A DNA stretch of 64,000 nucleotides from an uncultured Candidatus Saccharibacteria bacterium (GCA_937990725.1 CALKQS010000004.1:1-64000); one strand, 5' to 3'; positions 52,653 to 61,401 are shown, numbered from the stretch's first letter. Translations and numbers: made by a program. Notes: generated from the sequence alone by a model not told the origin.

Positions 52653-53369
52653 CTACCCACGCACGCGGCGTGTGCGACGCATACGGGTGCGAGGTTGCCG
52701 TGCTGGGGTGTGTGCTGCTGAGGTGGACTTGGTAGATTTGCTGTAGTCTTTGGCTTTGGCATAGTGGCCAGTGAGATAGTCCTTCGCAGCGGCAATACCA
52801 AGGACAGTACCTACAGCAAACGACCCTAGTGCTGCTACACCAGCATAACGCTCAAGCTTACTCCCCTCAGGAGCGAGCGACTTGAGAAAATAGGCAGCAA
52901 TTGCTATATTATCTGCTGCCATACTGAACTTGCCGGATTTTGGCGTACGGAAGGCTTCATCATTTGTGAGGCCATGATAGACGGTCGCACCAGCATTGAC
53001 GGCATTCTTAGTGGCAATTGTTGCTAGAACTAATTTGGGTACAACATAGAGCTTGCCTGCTATTATACCAATCACTGCCATACCGAATTTGTCGCAAAAA
53101 GCATCAAACCCTGCACCAAAGTCACTTTCTTGGCGAAGACGTCGCGCCGCTAGGCCATCTGCTAGGTCGCATATACGACCACCAAGTATCATGAGTGCGC
53201 CAATGACTTGGCCGGTCTTATCATTTTCCCTTGTAGCGGTGTCAAATTTCTTAGCACCACAGGCTACCAGCCCAAGCCCAGTAGCCGAGATGGCATTTGG
53301 CACAGTAGGAATATCTCTCATGTGATATTCGCGTTTGCGTCGTCTTGGGGGCTGCTCTGCTGTCGCCAT
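52653..53369 (-). CDS. CDP-alcohol phosphatidyltransferase
   Basis: A 238-aa membrane protein with the full CDP-alcohol phosphatidyltransferase signature DLADGLAARRLRQESDFGAG then FDAFCD (Dx2DGx2ARx8Gx3Dx3D). It makes a phospholipid or an inositol/glycerol-phosphate lipid from a CDP-activated lipid; the alcohol is unknown. An Arg-rich tail of about 40 residues (TPARQPRTRMRRTRRVRG) follows the membrane part. Important in a cell that probably takes most lipids from its host. Confidence 0.88.
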   Translation of the reverse strand: MATAEQPPRRRKREYHMRDIPTVPNAISATGLGLVACGAKKFDTATRENDKTGQVIGALMILGGRICDLADGLAARRLRQESDFGAGFDAFCDKFGMAVIGIIAGKLYVVPKLVLATIATKNAVNAGATVYHGLTNDEAFRTPKSGKFSMAADNIAIAAYFLKSLAPEGSKLERYAGVAALGSFAVGTVLGIAAAKDYLTGHYAKAKDYSKSTKSTSAAHTPARQPRTRMRRTRRVRG

Positions 53370-53393
53370 AGTATATGGTACTGTACCATAATA

Positions 53394-54272
53394 CTAAGCC
53401 AATGTCCACTGGTTGGCACCAAGTGAGCGGATAACGCCGTTAATCTCCAGCATTGTCAGTGCAATGGTAAACTCGCTGATGGGTGTGCCTAGGCGGCGCT
53501 GCATTTCTTCGCCGTCGCGCAGGCCTTGGCGTAGCAGCTTGATGATGGCAGCCTCGAGCGGTGTGCTACCCAGTGGCAGGGTGGCATTCTCGCTCTGCTG
53601 GCGCTGGGGTGGCGTGATGGTCATGACAGCGAGGATATCGGCTGGGCTGGTGGCGGGCAGAGCGCCTTGCTTGAGGAGGTTGTTGCAGCCCTGCGAGAGT
53701 GGGCTGGTGATGTTGCCTGGCACCGCAAAGACGTCCTTGCCTTGCTCGAGTGCGTGGGCAGCAGTGTTGAGCGTGCCACTGCGCTCGGCCGCCTCGGTAA
53801 TGATGACGACGTCGGCCAGGCCGGCGACGAGGCGGTTGCGCTCAAGGAAGCTCCAGCTGCCAAAGCGGTAGCCATCTCCTGCCAAGTGCTCCGAGACCAC
53901 TGCCCCACCCTTGGCTACGATGTCACCCGCAAGCGCAGTATGATTGGCTGGATAGATCCGCGGCAGGCCATTGCCCAGCACAGCGATCGTCGTGCCGCCC
54001 ACCGCCACGCAGGCCTGATGCGCAATGCTGTCAATCCCGAGGGCCAGCCCGCTGATGATAATTACTCCTTGGCGGGTCAGCTCGCGGGCGAATTGCTCCG
54101 TCACTTCCCGGCCATAGCGCGTGGGCCGGCGCGACCCAACGATCGCCACGCTCGGGCGGCGTTCCTCAGGTAGTGTACCGAGATAGTGAATCTGCTGCGG
54201 TGGCTTGGCAATATGGCAGAGTGGATTGAGGTATTGGTGGGCTTGTGGTGTGGTGTGATTGATCTGTTGCAT
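53394..54272 (-). CDS. dprA: DNA-processing protein DprA
   Basis: A 292-aa protein with the Rossmann DprA core: VAIVGSRRPTRYGREVTEQF, IISGLALGIDSIAHQ, RNRLVAGLADVVIITEAAERSGTLNTA and VFAVPGNITSPLSQGCNNLL, followed by a winged-helix C-terminal domain (about 220-290). It loads RecA on single-stranded DNA during natural uptake. The N-terminal SAM-like domain of larger homologues is reduced. The ATG at 54272 is chosen; the longer frame would start in the divergent promoter region. Confidence 0.92.
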   Translation of the reverse strand: MQQINHTTPQAHQYLNPLCHIAKPPQQIHYLGTLPEERRPSVAIVGSRRPTRYGREVTEQFARELTRQGVIIISGLALGIDSIAHQACVAVGGTTIAVLGNGLPRIYPANHTALAGDIVAKGGAVVSEHLAGDGYRFGSWSFLERNRLVAGLADVVIITEAAERSGTLNTAAHALEQGKDVFAVPGNITSPLSQGCNNLLKQGALPATSPADILAVMTITPPQRQQSENATLPLGSTPLEAAIIKLLRQGLRDGEEMQRRLGTPISEFTIALTMLEINGVIRSLGANQWTLA

Positions 54273-54290
54273 GATTTGTGCTGAAAAGTG

Positions 54291-54319
54291 TTGACATTTT
54301 GTCAAGCGGGTGCTAGTAT
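54291..54319 (+). promoter_or_regulatory. consensus-like promoter for the candidate ncRNA
   Basis: TTGACA (54291-54296), a 17-base spacer and TAGTAT (54314-54319). The -35 box is part of the palindrome TTGACATTTTGTCAA, which could also bind a dimeric regulator or serve the divergent dprA side. It is the best -35/-10 pair seen in the window. Confidence 0.75.
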
Positions 54320-54325
54320 CATAAG

Positions 54326-54606
54326 TGATTGATTGAGCGCAAGCTCGTTCAAGTACCTTATACCCCCTATTTTAACATAGTTACCCCAGTGTTTTCACGA
54401 AGGTAACGTGTTAGGTTGCACACAATCTGTGCTGTAGTTATCTACCCTCCACTGCAGCACCGTTAGACAGGGTTGTGTGCTTACTAACCCCTTTGTCCAG
54501 CGGATCTCGTATGTGTGAGTAGATCACGTATACCCTGATTGGGTGGGACGAAGGGCAAACCAAGCGCTCATAGTGATGCCCACCCTTACTATGAGCGCTT
54601 TTTTGT
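54326..54606 (+). ncRNA. candidate multi-helix structured RNA, about 280 nt
   Basis: From the promoter to the terminator there is no gene but five helices in series: GAGC-GCAA-GCTC (54335-54346, GNRA-type loop); GTTACC/GGTAAC (54380-54385/54402-54407) with inner GTG/CAC; a long arm GTTAG, GCACACAA, CTGTGCTG (54410-54434) with CAGCAC, ACAG, TTGTGTGC, CTAAC (54455-54488); CCCTTTGTCC/GGACGAAGGG (54489-54498/54546-54555); and a 13-bp terminator stem (54562-54600) with six T. No RNase P, tmRNA, SRP or riboswitch core is visible. The bulged third arm resembles 6S RNA in outline only. Confidence 0.7.
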
Positions 54607-55188
54607 TGGGGTGAGTTGGTGATGGTCTAGTCGCGCATTAGTTATTCTAAGCTGATTTACTTTGGTGCGCGAAGGTGCTGTGAATTGCTCTGGTTTGTGA
54701 CATGCGCTACCAAGGCAAAGATAGCTGGTATCTGTGGTAGTAGCCACGATCCTGGCGGATTTGCCCTGCTTGTAGAACTTACTGCAGGGACTGTGATGCT
54801 TGTGCATGTAAGGTTTGATAAAAAGGCCTTCTCCGCGCTACTATGCTCTCTGGTGCAGCATACAATACCTTGCGTGTTGATAATTTTTCACCCTCAACTA
54901 CATACTTCTCAATGAGAAAAACGAGCATCGAGAAGTATAGTTGCTATAGCAACATTGTGGCTTGCGATGGGCGCACGTATGTGCGCGTCACAGACAAGTA
55001 GAGGTGCAAGCTGAAACGCTATGTGATTGACACACGCTTACACCAGGCATACCTATATAGCCCAGCACGCACAAAATCTATGGCCGAACAATACTTTTCA
55101 CCATATTTTTCTCTGTTATTGCGCAGTGAACTTATTATTTATTCAAGTGAGAGATATGCAAGAAAACGCTGTTATACGCTAGTGAGCA
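54607..55188. other. gap with small hairpins; no supported gene
   Basis: A 76-codon frame at 54685 is rich in Cys/Phe/Leu and has no start signals, so I do not call it. ATACTTCTC/GAGAAGTAT (54902-54938) and GCGCAC/GTGCGC (54969-54984) are clear hairpins without T-runs. Confidence 0.5.
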
Positions 55189-56496
55189 CTAGAGTTGAGC
55201 TGTGTCGCTACGTGTTGGCTGCTTGTCTGAAGTAGCGTTTGGATCAACATAGTACTTGGGGATGCTATGAGCCTGGTTTTCTGGCTCTTCCCAGTATGGG
55301 CGTGGCTTATCAGATGCATACAGATTGCTCTTACGTGTGTTTGAGGTTGTGCTCTGCTGTGCTTCGTCTTGAGCAGCCTTCTCTGTGACATCTGGGTGGG
55401 TGACAAGGTCTGTAGTGATTGCTAGGTTGGTGACAGTGATGAGCTTGAGATGACGTCCATCAATATCGTCATAGCTCACATCGACATTATAAACCTTCTT
55501 AAGATACTCTGGTGTTGGACTAGTGATACTACCCTCTACAACGAGGCCAGCTAGCTGGAAATTATACGGATTGCTAGGGTCAGACTGTACAAAGAGTGGC
55601 GAACCTTGCCCTGTGCGGTCATCAAAGCCGTCTTCTGATGAGACGAGTAGTGTCTTGGTATGGGTAGCATCGTCATACCCAACAACAAAACCAGATGCAA
55701 CGACTGGTTTGCCAATCTTGCGTTCGTTACCTTGGCTACCATAATTAACGACAGTAAGTGGCTGCTCGAGGAGGTCATCTTGAGCAATTGTCGTAATGAC
55801 ACCATTCTTTGCATCAGGATCCATCTGGCGGCTTGTTCGCCGCTTAGCATGGTTCTCGTTTTTGTTAGCAAGAGTCAGAGCGACAATATGCTTGTGAGAG
55901 GTGCCATAAGGGCCAGGCATCGGCATGGTGCAGCCACCATTGGGATGAAATTCTGACTCATTAGAGCCTATTGTAATGATGCCAGTATTGTCTGGAGTGA
56001 GATTTTCGAGGTCCTCCGTATTGACGACGGTGAGAACGATGGGATGGCCCTGCTCACGGTCGTTTGCAGAGTAGGTTATAACACCAGAGTAGAGCACATC
56101 TGTCTCCCCTCCTGATATTCTCACCTTAGTAGCAGTAAGAGCCGGTGCGCCCTCAGAATAGCCATTTACACCGATGCCACTATCGCGGAAGGCATGCTCC
56201 CACGCTTCATCTTGAGAACTGAACGGAAGGTCGCTCAGTGTGCGCATGTGATCAACAGCTGGTTTGTCGTGGCCAAGGTCGGCGCCGTCGTCTAGCTCAG
56301 TGTCGCTACAGGCTGGTAGCGGGTCGTTGCCTGGGTAGAAGTCCGGAAGACCATTGTAGATACCGTGCAGTATTAGAGGAGTTGTCAGTGCAAGACTAGC
56401 AATTACCACCCCACGCTTTCGGCGGCGAGACTGCTGTTCATCTGGCGATGGTTGTTCTTCTGGGAGTGGTAGTGGTTCGCAATTCTTCTTGACCAT
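55189..56496 (-). CDS. membrane-anchored trypsin-like pseudoprotease
   Basis: A 435-aa protein: acidic/Pro-rich head, a basic RRRKR, one TM helix (VVIASLALTTPLILHGIYNG) and an extracytoplasmic domain that aligns with the active protease encoded divergently at 56638. In this copy LTAGHVV is LTVVNTE, PDVAALTL is KHIVALTL and GMSGG is GQGSP, so His, Asp and Ser of the triad all seem to be replaced. The fold-shaping stretches (GGC...VALTL and QLAGLVVEG) remain. A Ser/Thr/Asp-rich tail of about 90 residues follows. It may bind substrates or inhibit the partner. The start at 56496 is uncertain. Confidence 0.65.
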   Translation of the reverse strand: MVKKNCEPLPLPEEQPSPDEQQSRRRKRGVVIASLALTTPLILHGIYNGLPDFYPGNDPLPACSDTELDDGADLGHDKPAVDHMRTLSDLPFSSQDEAWEHAFRDSGIGVNGYSEGAPALTATKVRISGGETDVLYSGVITYSANDREQGHPIVLTVVNTEDLENLTPDNTGIITIGSNESEFHPNGGCTMPMPGPYGTSHKHIVALTLANKNENHAKRRTSRQMDPDAKNGVITTIAQDDLLEQPLTVVNYGSQGNERKIGKPVVASGFVVGYDDATHTKTLLVSSEDGFDDRTGQGSPLFVQSDPSNPYNFQLAGLVVEGSITSPTPEYLKKVYNVDVSYDDIDGRHLKLITVTNLAITTDLVTHPDVTEKAAQDEAQQSTTSNTRKSNLYASDKPRPYWEEPENQAHSIPKYYVDPNATSDKQPTRSDTAQL

Positions 56497-56637
56497 AATA
56501 GTTACTATAGTAGTACATTTTGTATCGTATGACAAATATCCATACTACGTGCAGAGGTAATGCGTCCTCTGTTTCTTCTCTGTCAACTACTATATAAATT
56601 TGTATTTAGTCCCGCAAAGCGCTATAATGGCCGAACC

Positions 56638-57843
56638 ATGACAGAAATGGCAGTTCGAGAACATAATTTTGCCCCACATTCTCAGCCAGAGACGCGGATG
56701 GAGCGACGACAACACGAGCAGGCAGAGCGGCGTCAGCGATTGTGGCGAGCGATTGGTTGGCGAGCATCGTGTGCGATGCTTGGCGCTACGCTTGCGGGGA
56801 CGTGGTCATTCGTAGGTGCTCGACTCGAGGCGCGTCAGGCGAAGGAGCCGTTGCCGGCCTGCACGACACTGGATGAGTCAATGTCGCAGCCGCATCTGGG
56901 ACAGCCAACAGAGATTGCACGCCGGCCCTCGGTCACGATTGCTGAGGCGCTTGGCGATCGCACGGCTCTCGAGCAGCATAAGCAAGAAGTGTTGCAGGCA
57001 GTGCAGCCTTTGGTCGTTAAGATTAATGTCTATGGCAGTGAAGTGACAGGCTCTGGTGGAGACTATGGCGGGAGTGGTTTTATTGTCGAGACGCCGGGTG
57101 GTTGGTCTGCGGTGTTGACGGCTGGGCATGTTGTGTCGTCTGAGCGCCAGAGAGGTAATATTGCGGTAGAAACGACCAATGGCCATCGCTATGCCGTCCG
57201 GAGTGGTTGCTACACTGGCAAGGCAGATGGGCCACACAGGCCAACAGTGCCAGATGTCGCGGCATTAACATTGCGTCACCAGAATTATACGCCTGCTCCT
57301 GCACTGCAATTTGCTACCCCTGATGAAACAAGGGAAATTATACAACAAGGCCAACCAATGTATGCGCTTGGCTTCCCCATCAATAGCAATAATAGCCTGG
57401 TGCAGGTCACGCGCCAGCCGGCCAACCAGCCGCGTCTCAACGTCCTCCTCCCGGTAGCGCAAGATGGCCCTGAGGGTAAAATAACTATGGTGGCGGGAAT
57501 GGAGAAAGCGGTGGATGAGAACGAACCATATGATCCTGCGCGCGAGGATTCTGTCTTGCCTGGTATGTCTGGTGGTATTGTCGTGGCGCAAGTCGAGACA
57601 GCAACAGGGACTGAGGTGAAGATCGTTGGCATGACGCAGGCAAGTAATACAGTTGTGGCTGATGCGGATACCCTGAAGAGCTATGGTATTATTGCTGATG
57701 AGAAAGAGACAGCGACATACAAGCCGCGTCTGACATATCTTGGGAGTGTGAGTGAGATGATGGGGCCGCTTGCTGCAATGGATAAGCAGCAACCACTGTG
57801 GCGAGCTGTGACATTCGCTGCAGACATAGTGCAGCCTTCCTGA
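56638..57843 (+). CDS. membrane-anchored trypsin-like serine protease
   Basis: A 401-aa protein with a charged head, one TM helix at about 46-64 and an exported S1-type domain with a full triad: His164 in LTAGHVV, Asp206 in VPDVAALTL and Ser311 in LPGMSGGIVV. The lack of PDZ domains separates it from DegP. TATAAT (56623-56628) lies 9 bases before the ATG at 56638 (leaderless); the longer frame starts upstream of the promoter. Divergent from the pseudoprotease, with about 140 bases between the starts. The function is probably surface or envelope proteolysis. Confidence 0.8.
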   Translation: MTEMAVREHNFAPHSQPETRMERRQHEQAERRQRLWRAIGWRASCAMLGATLAGTWSFVGARLEARQAKEPLPACTTLDESMSQPHLGQPTEIARRPSVTIAEALGDRTALEQHKQEVLQAVQPLVVKINVYGSEVTGSGGDYGGSGFIVETPGGWSAVLTAGHVVSSERQRGNIAVETTNGHRYAVRSGCYTGKADGPHRPTVPDVAALTLRHQNYTPAPALQFATPDETREIIQQGQPMYALGFPINSNNSLVQVTRQPANQPRLNVLLPVAQDGPEGKITMVAGMEKAVDENEPYDPAREDSVLPGMSGGIVVAQVETATGTEVKIVGMTQASNTVVADADTLKSYGIIADEKETATYKPRLTYLGSVSEMMGPLAAMDKQQPLWRAVTFAADIVQPS

Positions 57844-57860
57844 TACATTGATGCATGTGC

Positions 57861-57866
57861 TATACT
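57861..57866 (+). promoter_or_regulatory. -10 box of the DUF475 gene (leaderless)
   Basis: TATACT ending 8 bases before the ATG at 57875; a clear example of the leaderless pattern in this genome. Confidence 0.65.
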
Positions 57867-57874
57867 AAATCACT

Positions 57875-58987
57875 ATGAAACATCTCTGGCATTCTCATCA
57901 TCCTTTTCGTATTTTTTGGTTTTCGGCGCTGCTGACGGTGCTGCTGGGCGGGGCAATTTTTGTCCATTTGGGTGTGAGCGGTTTGTGGCTGTTTACCATC
58001 CTGGTGCTGCTAGAGGTGACCTTCAGCTTTGATAACGCCGTCATTAATAGCCGCGTCTTGGCAACCCTAAGCCCCTTCTGGCAGAAGATCTTCCTGACGG
58101 TGGGGATATTCATCGCAGTGTTTGTGGTGCGGTTTGTGCTGCCGATCGTTATTGTAATGGTGGCGAGCGGGCACGATTTTATGGCAGTGGTCGACCTTGC
58201 GCTGCATAAGCCAGCAGAGTATGGGCACATCCTCCACGCTGCGTCGCCAATGATCGATGCCTTTGGTGGGGCGTTTTTGATCATGATTGGCCTAAGCTAC
58301 TTTATGGACTACAACAAGCGGGTGCACTGGATGCGGCACGTCGAGTCATGGCTGGCCAAGGCGGGGCGCTTCGAGAACCTCAAAATATGTGTGATGCTGG
58401 CGGTGGCAGCAGTGCTGTACTTCACGGTAGAGCGGCAGTATGAGTCGGTGGTGCTGATCTCATCTATCCTAGGGATCTTGCTGCATATTGGGCTGGAGCT
58501 CTTCGGCTCGTTCTTTCATGACGACACGGCGCAGTCTCTCAAGGCAAAAACAGGCTGGGCGGCCTTTGCGAGCCTGATGTACTTGGAGGTGCTGGACGCG
58601 AGCTTTAGCTTCGATGGGGTGATTGGTGCATTTGCTATCACCAGTAGTATTGTCTTGATTGTGGCAGGCCTCGGGGCGGGTGCCATCTGGGTGCGTTCGC
58701 TTACGGTCTATCTACTACGGACGGGTGCACTGGGTAAATATAAGTATCTTGAGAATGGTGCGCACTGGGCCATTATGGCGCTGGGTGTGATGATGATCGC
58801 TAAGCTCTTCCATGTGGAGCTGCCTGAGTGGGCGACCGGTGGGCTGGGCCTTGTCTTTATTAGCTTAGCAGTCGGCAGCAGCATCCTCGAGGCTCGCACC
58901 ATTAACCTCCAGACCGCAACCGCAAACACTGTCCACCACGCCGAGCAACGCCTCAAGCGTGGGGTGAAGAAGATTGTGAAGCACTAG
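57875..58987 (+). CDS. DUF475/TerC-family membrane protein
   Basis: A 370-aa protein with eight or nine TM segments and the TerC-family repeats: VTFSFDNAVINSRVL in the first half and DASFSFDGVIGAFAIT in the second, each with the acidic/Asn pair in a helix that suggests metal transport. TerC proteins load Mn into exported enzymes or confer tellurite resistance; DUF475 members are uncharacterised. It follows the serine protease by 31 bases but has its own TATACT box. Confidence 0.88.
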   Translation: MKHLWHSHHPFRIFWFSALLTVLLGGAIFVHLGVSGLWLFTILVLLEVTFSFDNAVINSRVLATLSPFWQKIFLTVGIFIAVFVVRFVLPIVIVMVASGHDFMAVVDLALHKPAEYGHILHAASPMIDAFGGAFLIMIGLSYFMDYNKRVHWMRHVESWLAKAGRFENLKICVMLAVAAVLYFTVERQYESVVLISSILGILLHIGLELFGSFFHDDTAQSLKAKTGWAAFASLMYLEVLDASFSFDGVIGAFAITSSIVLIVAGLGAGAIWVRSLTVYLLRTGALGKYKYLENGAHWAIMALGVMMIAKLFHVELPEWATGGLGLVFISLAVGSSILEARTINLQTATANTVHHAEQRLKRGVKKIVKH

Positions 58988-59036
58988 ATATTGCGATACA
59001 TGTCGTCGAGAGATAAAATACACTCGAAATAATGTA

Positions 59037-59609
59037 CTATACCGACGGCTGGTACGTCACACTCGTCGCTGCTATGTCTCCCGCAAGGAATTGCGCAATG
59101 AGAGAGGCTGACTGCTCAGCCGTCCACTGTTGCAAAATAGCTTGCTCATCTGAGGTAAAGTTACTCAAGACGAAGTCAACATCACCGACTTGCTGCCGCA
59201 TTTTATTATCCGTGCCAAGGCGAATGTGCCAAAAGTTCTGCCCAATATGCCGGTGGAGCGACTTAAGTCCATTGTTGCCTGCGCTCTCGCCGCCTCGCCT
59301 AACGCGAATTTTGCCAAAATCGAGGGCCACATCATCGTGAATAACGAGCACATCGTCGAGCGATAATTTATAAAAATCCATGATTGCCCGCGCTGCGACC
59401 CCTGTTTCGTTATAAAATGTGGTCGGTTTGGCGAGGATGACCTTTTCTCCGCCCCGCGAAGACTCGGCCAGCTCAGCATTAAATCGGCTCTTCGGGGCGA
59501 ATTGCATCCCCTGCTCTGCTGCATAAGCGTCGAGGATGATGAAGCCAGCATTGTGCCGAGTGGCGGCATAGCGCGAGCCAGGATTGCCGAGAGCGAGGAT
59601 TAATTTCAT
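59037..59609 (-). CDS. pth: peptidyl-tRNA hydrolase
   Basis: A 190-aa enzyme that frees tRNA from stalled peptidyl-tRNA. Motifs: LALGNPGSRYAATRHNAGF (catalytic His), VILAKPTTFYNETG (Asn), VIHDDVALDFGKIRVRRGGESAGNNGLKS. On the minus strand TATACT ends 7 bases before the ATG, a leaderless start. It is convergent with the DUF475 gene. The second hairpin element lies just upstream. Confidence 0.93.
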   Translation of the reverse strand: MKLILALGNPGSRYAATRHNAGFIILDAYAAEQGMQFAPKSRFNAELAESSRGGEKVILAKPTTFYNETGVAARAIMDFYKLSLDDVLVIHDDVALDFGKIRVRRGGESAGNNGLKSLHRHIGQNFWHIRLGTDNKMRQQVGDVDFVLSNFTSDEQAILQQWTAEQSASLIAQFLAGDIAATSVTYQPSV

Positions 59610-59660
59610 ACGTATTAGTATAGCATGGATGAGGTTTTGTTGTGGCTGTGCCGCGCTGGT

Positions 59661-59770
59661 GGTGCTATGGCTGAACCGAAAATGTTCCGGCCAGATTATA
59701 CTACAGCGATCATCCGTCTACTGTATGGCTGGCCTCCATATATTTTCTTGTTCAACTATCTCACCATACC
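59661..59770 (-). repeat. long hairpin element, copy 2
   Basis: On the minus strand the blocks of copy 1 recur: ACAAGAAAATATxTGGAGGCCAGC (59728-59751) and ATCTGGCCGGAACATTTTCGGTTC (59673-59696), 31 bases apart, with an unrelated tip. The GAAAAT/ATTTTC and GGCCAG/CTGGCC arms are the same; outside them TTGAAC/GTTCAG replaces TTGGAC/GTTCGA, changing U-G and U-A pairs without losing pairing. It lies upstream of the pth promoter, in pth orientation. Confidence 0.8.
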
Positions 59771-59851
59771 TAGCAGCCTTACCCCTTAGTATAAGACCAT
59801 AAGATCCTCTGTAGAGCGAGCGGGCATACCCTGCCATGTTATACTAAACCC

Positions 59852-60820
59852 ATGGCCCAGCGCGATAATGATCTTGAATTTAGCCTCAATGCTGCCTTTG
59901 ATGAGCAGCGCACCCAGCCTGGCCTGGTGCCGCTCTACCTCATCAATGGCTCGCTCGGGGCGGGCAAGACGAGCGTGCTGGAGTATCTTTTGCGCCAGCC
60001 GGAGTTTGCTGGCTCGCGCGTGATAGAGAATGAATATGCCAACGAGAATGTCGATGGCTACCGACTAGAAGGCCTGGCGGAGCTTGTGACGACGCTGGCG
60101 GGCGACTGCGTGTGCTGCTCGTCTAAGCATGCCTTGACGCGCATGCTGCTGGATTTTTGCCAGTCGTCCCCTGCCCCAGTTTTTATCGAGGCAACAGGGG
60201 TCGCACGGACGATGAACTTGGTAGAGAAGCTCATCAATGCGCGGATCTTTGACAAATACGAGCTGCTGCAGAGCTATTATGTCATCACGGCGCACGAGAT
60301 TTTGCACGGTATTGAGCCAGCCCACGAGGTGGAGCTGCAAGCCGCCGATACAATCCTTATTACCAAAGAAGATCTTCTGCACGGTGATGATCGCACTACC
60401 TATGATACCAAGCGCCGCGCCCTGCCCTACGCGCGGGTGCTGTCTGCGCCGCATGGGTATTTTGACCTTAGTAAGATCACAACGCCGTCGAGTCTGCTCA
60501 CCTTCTTCGATACCTATGATGGCGAGCTTGCCGTGCCAGATAACCCAACCTATAGCGTCATCGATATGTCGCAGCTCACTGCTACCGAGGCAGCCTTTGA
60601 GACGCTGTGGCTGCAGCTCTTTGCGACGTATGAGCTGCGCCGGCTCAAGGGGTGCTTTATTGATGAGCATGGCACGCGCCGGCACATCGAGGCTACGCCC
60701 GAGCAAATCCAGATCACCACTGGCCAGCCTGGCGAAGCACCCAAGCTGGTCTGCATTGGCACCCACGCCAGCAGCATCACCCGCGACGGGCTGGTGGCGC
60801 AGCTGATGATGTTTGGGTAA
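59852..60820 (+). CDS. COG0523 (CobW/P47K) G3E-family GTPase
   Basis: A 322-aa protein with Walker A GSLGAGKTS, the early ENEYANENVD motif, the metal-binding CxCC in GDCVCCSSKHAL, an EATGVA (Walker B-like) motif and a CobW C-terminal domain. The second G3E motif (NKxD) appears as ITKEDLL. These proteins hand Zn or other metals to client enzymes. TATACT (59840-59845) lies 6 bases before the ATG. Confidence 0.88.
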   Translation: MAQRDNDLEFSLNAAFDEQRTQPGLVPLYLINGSLGAGKTSVLEYLLRQPEFAGSRVIENEYANENVDGYRLEGLAELVTTLAGDCVCCSSKHALTRMLLDFCQSSPAPVFIEATGVARTMNLVEKLINARIFDKYELLQSYYVITAHEILHGIEPAHEVELQAADTILITKEDLLHGDDRTTYDTKRRALPYARVLSAPHGYFDLSKITTPSSLLTFFDTYDGELAVPDNPTYSVIDMSQLTATEAAFETLWLQLFATYELRRLKGCFIDEHGTRRHIEATPEQIQITTGQPGEAPKLVCIGTHASSITRDGLVAQLMMFG

Positions 60821-61194
60821 GGTAGGTCTGAGGAGTCTCTTGGGCTTATCCACTAACTCCTCTGGTAGGATCTATTGCAGAGAATGAGGGTTGATTATTA
60901 TTGGCTTGGATATAAAAATTTTTTCTCTTTTGCGTCATTCTCCCTTCTCTGTAGCGCCAGTACGAGAGGTTGGTATTGAGTCTTATATACATCAGAGGAG
61001 GGTGATATGGCAAGAAGCAGTATCGAAAGATAGATCTATGCCATAATAAAACCCACCTACCCCTACTTTGTTGTACGCAAAAACAGAGGTAGATGGGTGT
61101 GATATTATGGGTCTTGCGATTTCTTAGCCTTTCCTTAAGCGAGGAGTATTCGTCGACCTGGATTGCTTGGCCTCATAGGCCGCTAGAAGCCACA
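60821..61194. other. gap with a minimal ORF and a hairpin
   Basis: GAGGAGGGTGAT precedes ATG 61007, which opens only eight codons (MARSSIER, stop at 61031-61033). A hairpin follows, CCCACCTACC/GGTAGATGGG (about 61054-61099). No longer gene is seen. It may be a leader region for something lost or a small RNA. Confidence 0.4.
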
Positions 61195-61401
61195 CTACCG
61201 ACTCTTATCAAGGAATTCGCTTAGCTTCTCATCGATCGATGTGAGCGATTGGCTCATCTGATTGACTCGCCGGACGAACCAAACAAGTAGCCAAATAGCC
61301 ACCACAAATAGCACAACATGGAAGGCGATGGCCGACCAAAAAAGCGTATTTGCCTCGGGCGCGCGAATCAACAAAGCAAAATAAGCTGGTATATGAGTCA
61401 T
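61195..61401 (-). CDS. small single-pass membrane protein
   Basis: 68 aa with one strong TM helix (FWSAIAFHVVLFVVAIWLLVWFV) and a short charged coiled-coil tail (QMSQSLTSIDEKLSEFLDK). The ATG at 61401 is chosen because AAGGAG lies 8 bases before it; the longer frame has no such site. No family recognised. It is read in the same direction as the secreted protein upstream, with a 16-bp hairpin between. Confidence 0.6.
   Translation of the reverse strand: MTHIPAYFALLIRAPEANTLFWSAIAFHVVLFVVAIWLLVWFVRRVNQMSQSLTSIDEKLSEFLDKSR

Noticed and set aside
54326..54606. RNase P RNA, tmRNA or SRP RNA at this place
   Set aside because: The conserved cores (such as GAAAGTCC, the tmRNA acceptor end or the GGAAGGAAGCAGC loop) are not present.
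54685..54915. 76-aa frame after the candidate ncRNA
   Set aside because: No Shine-Dalgarno site, no -10 box at the usual distance and no resemblance to a family.
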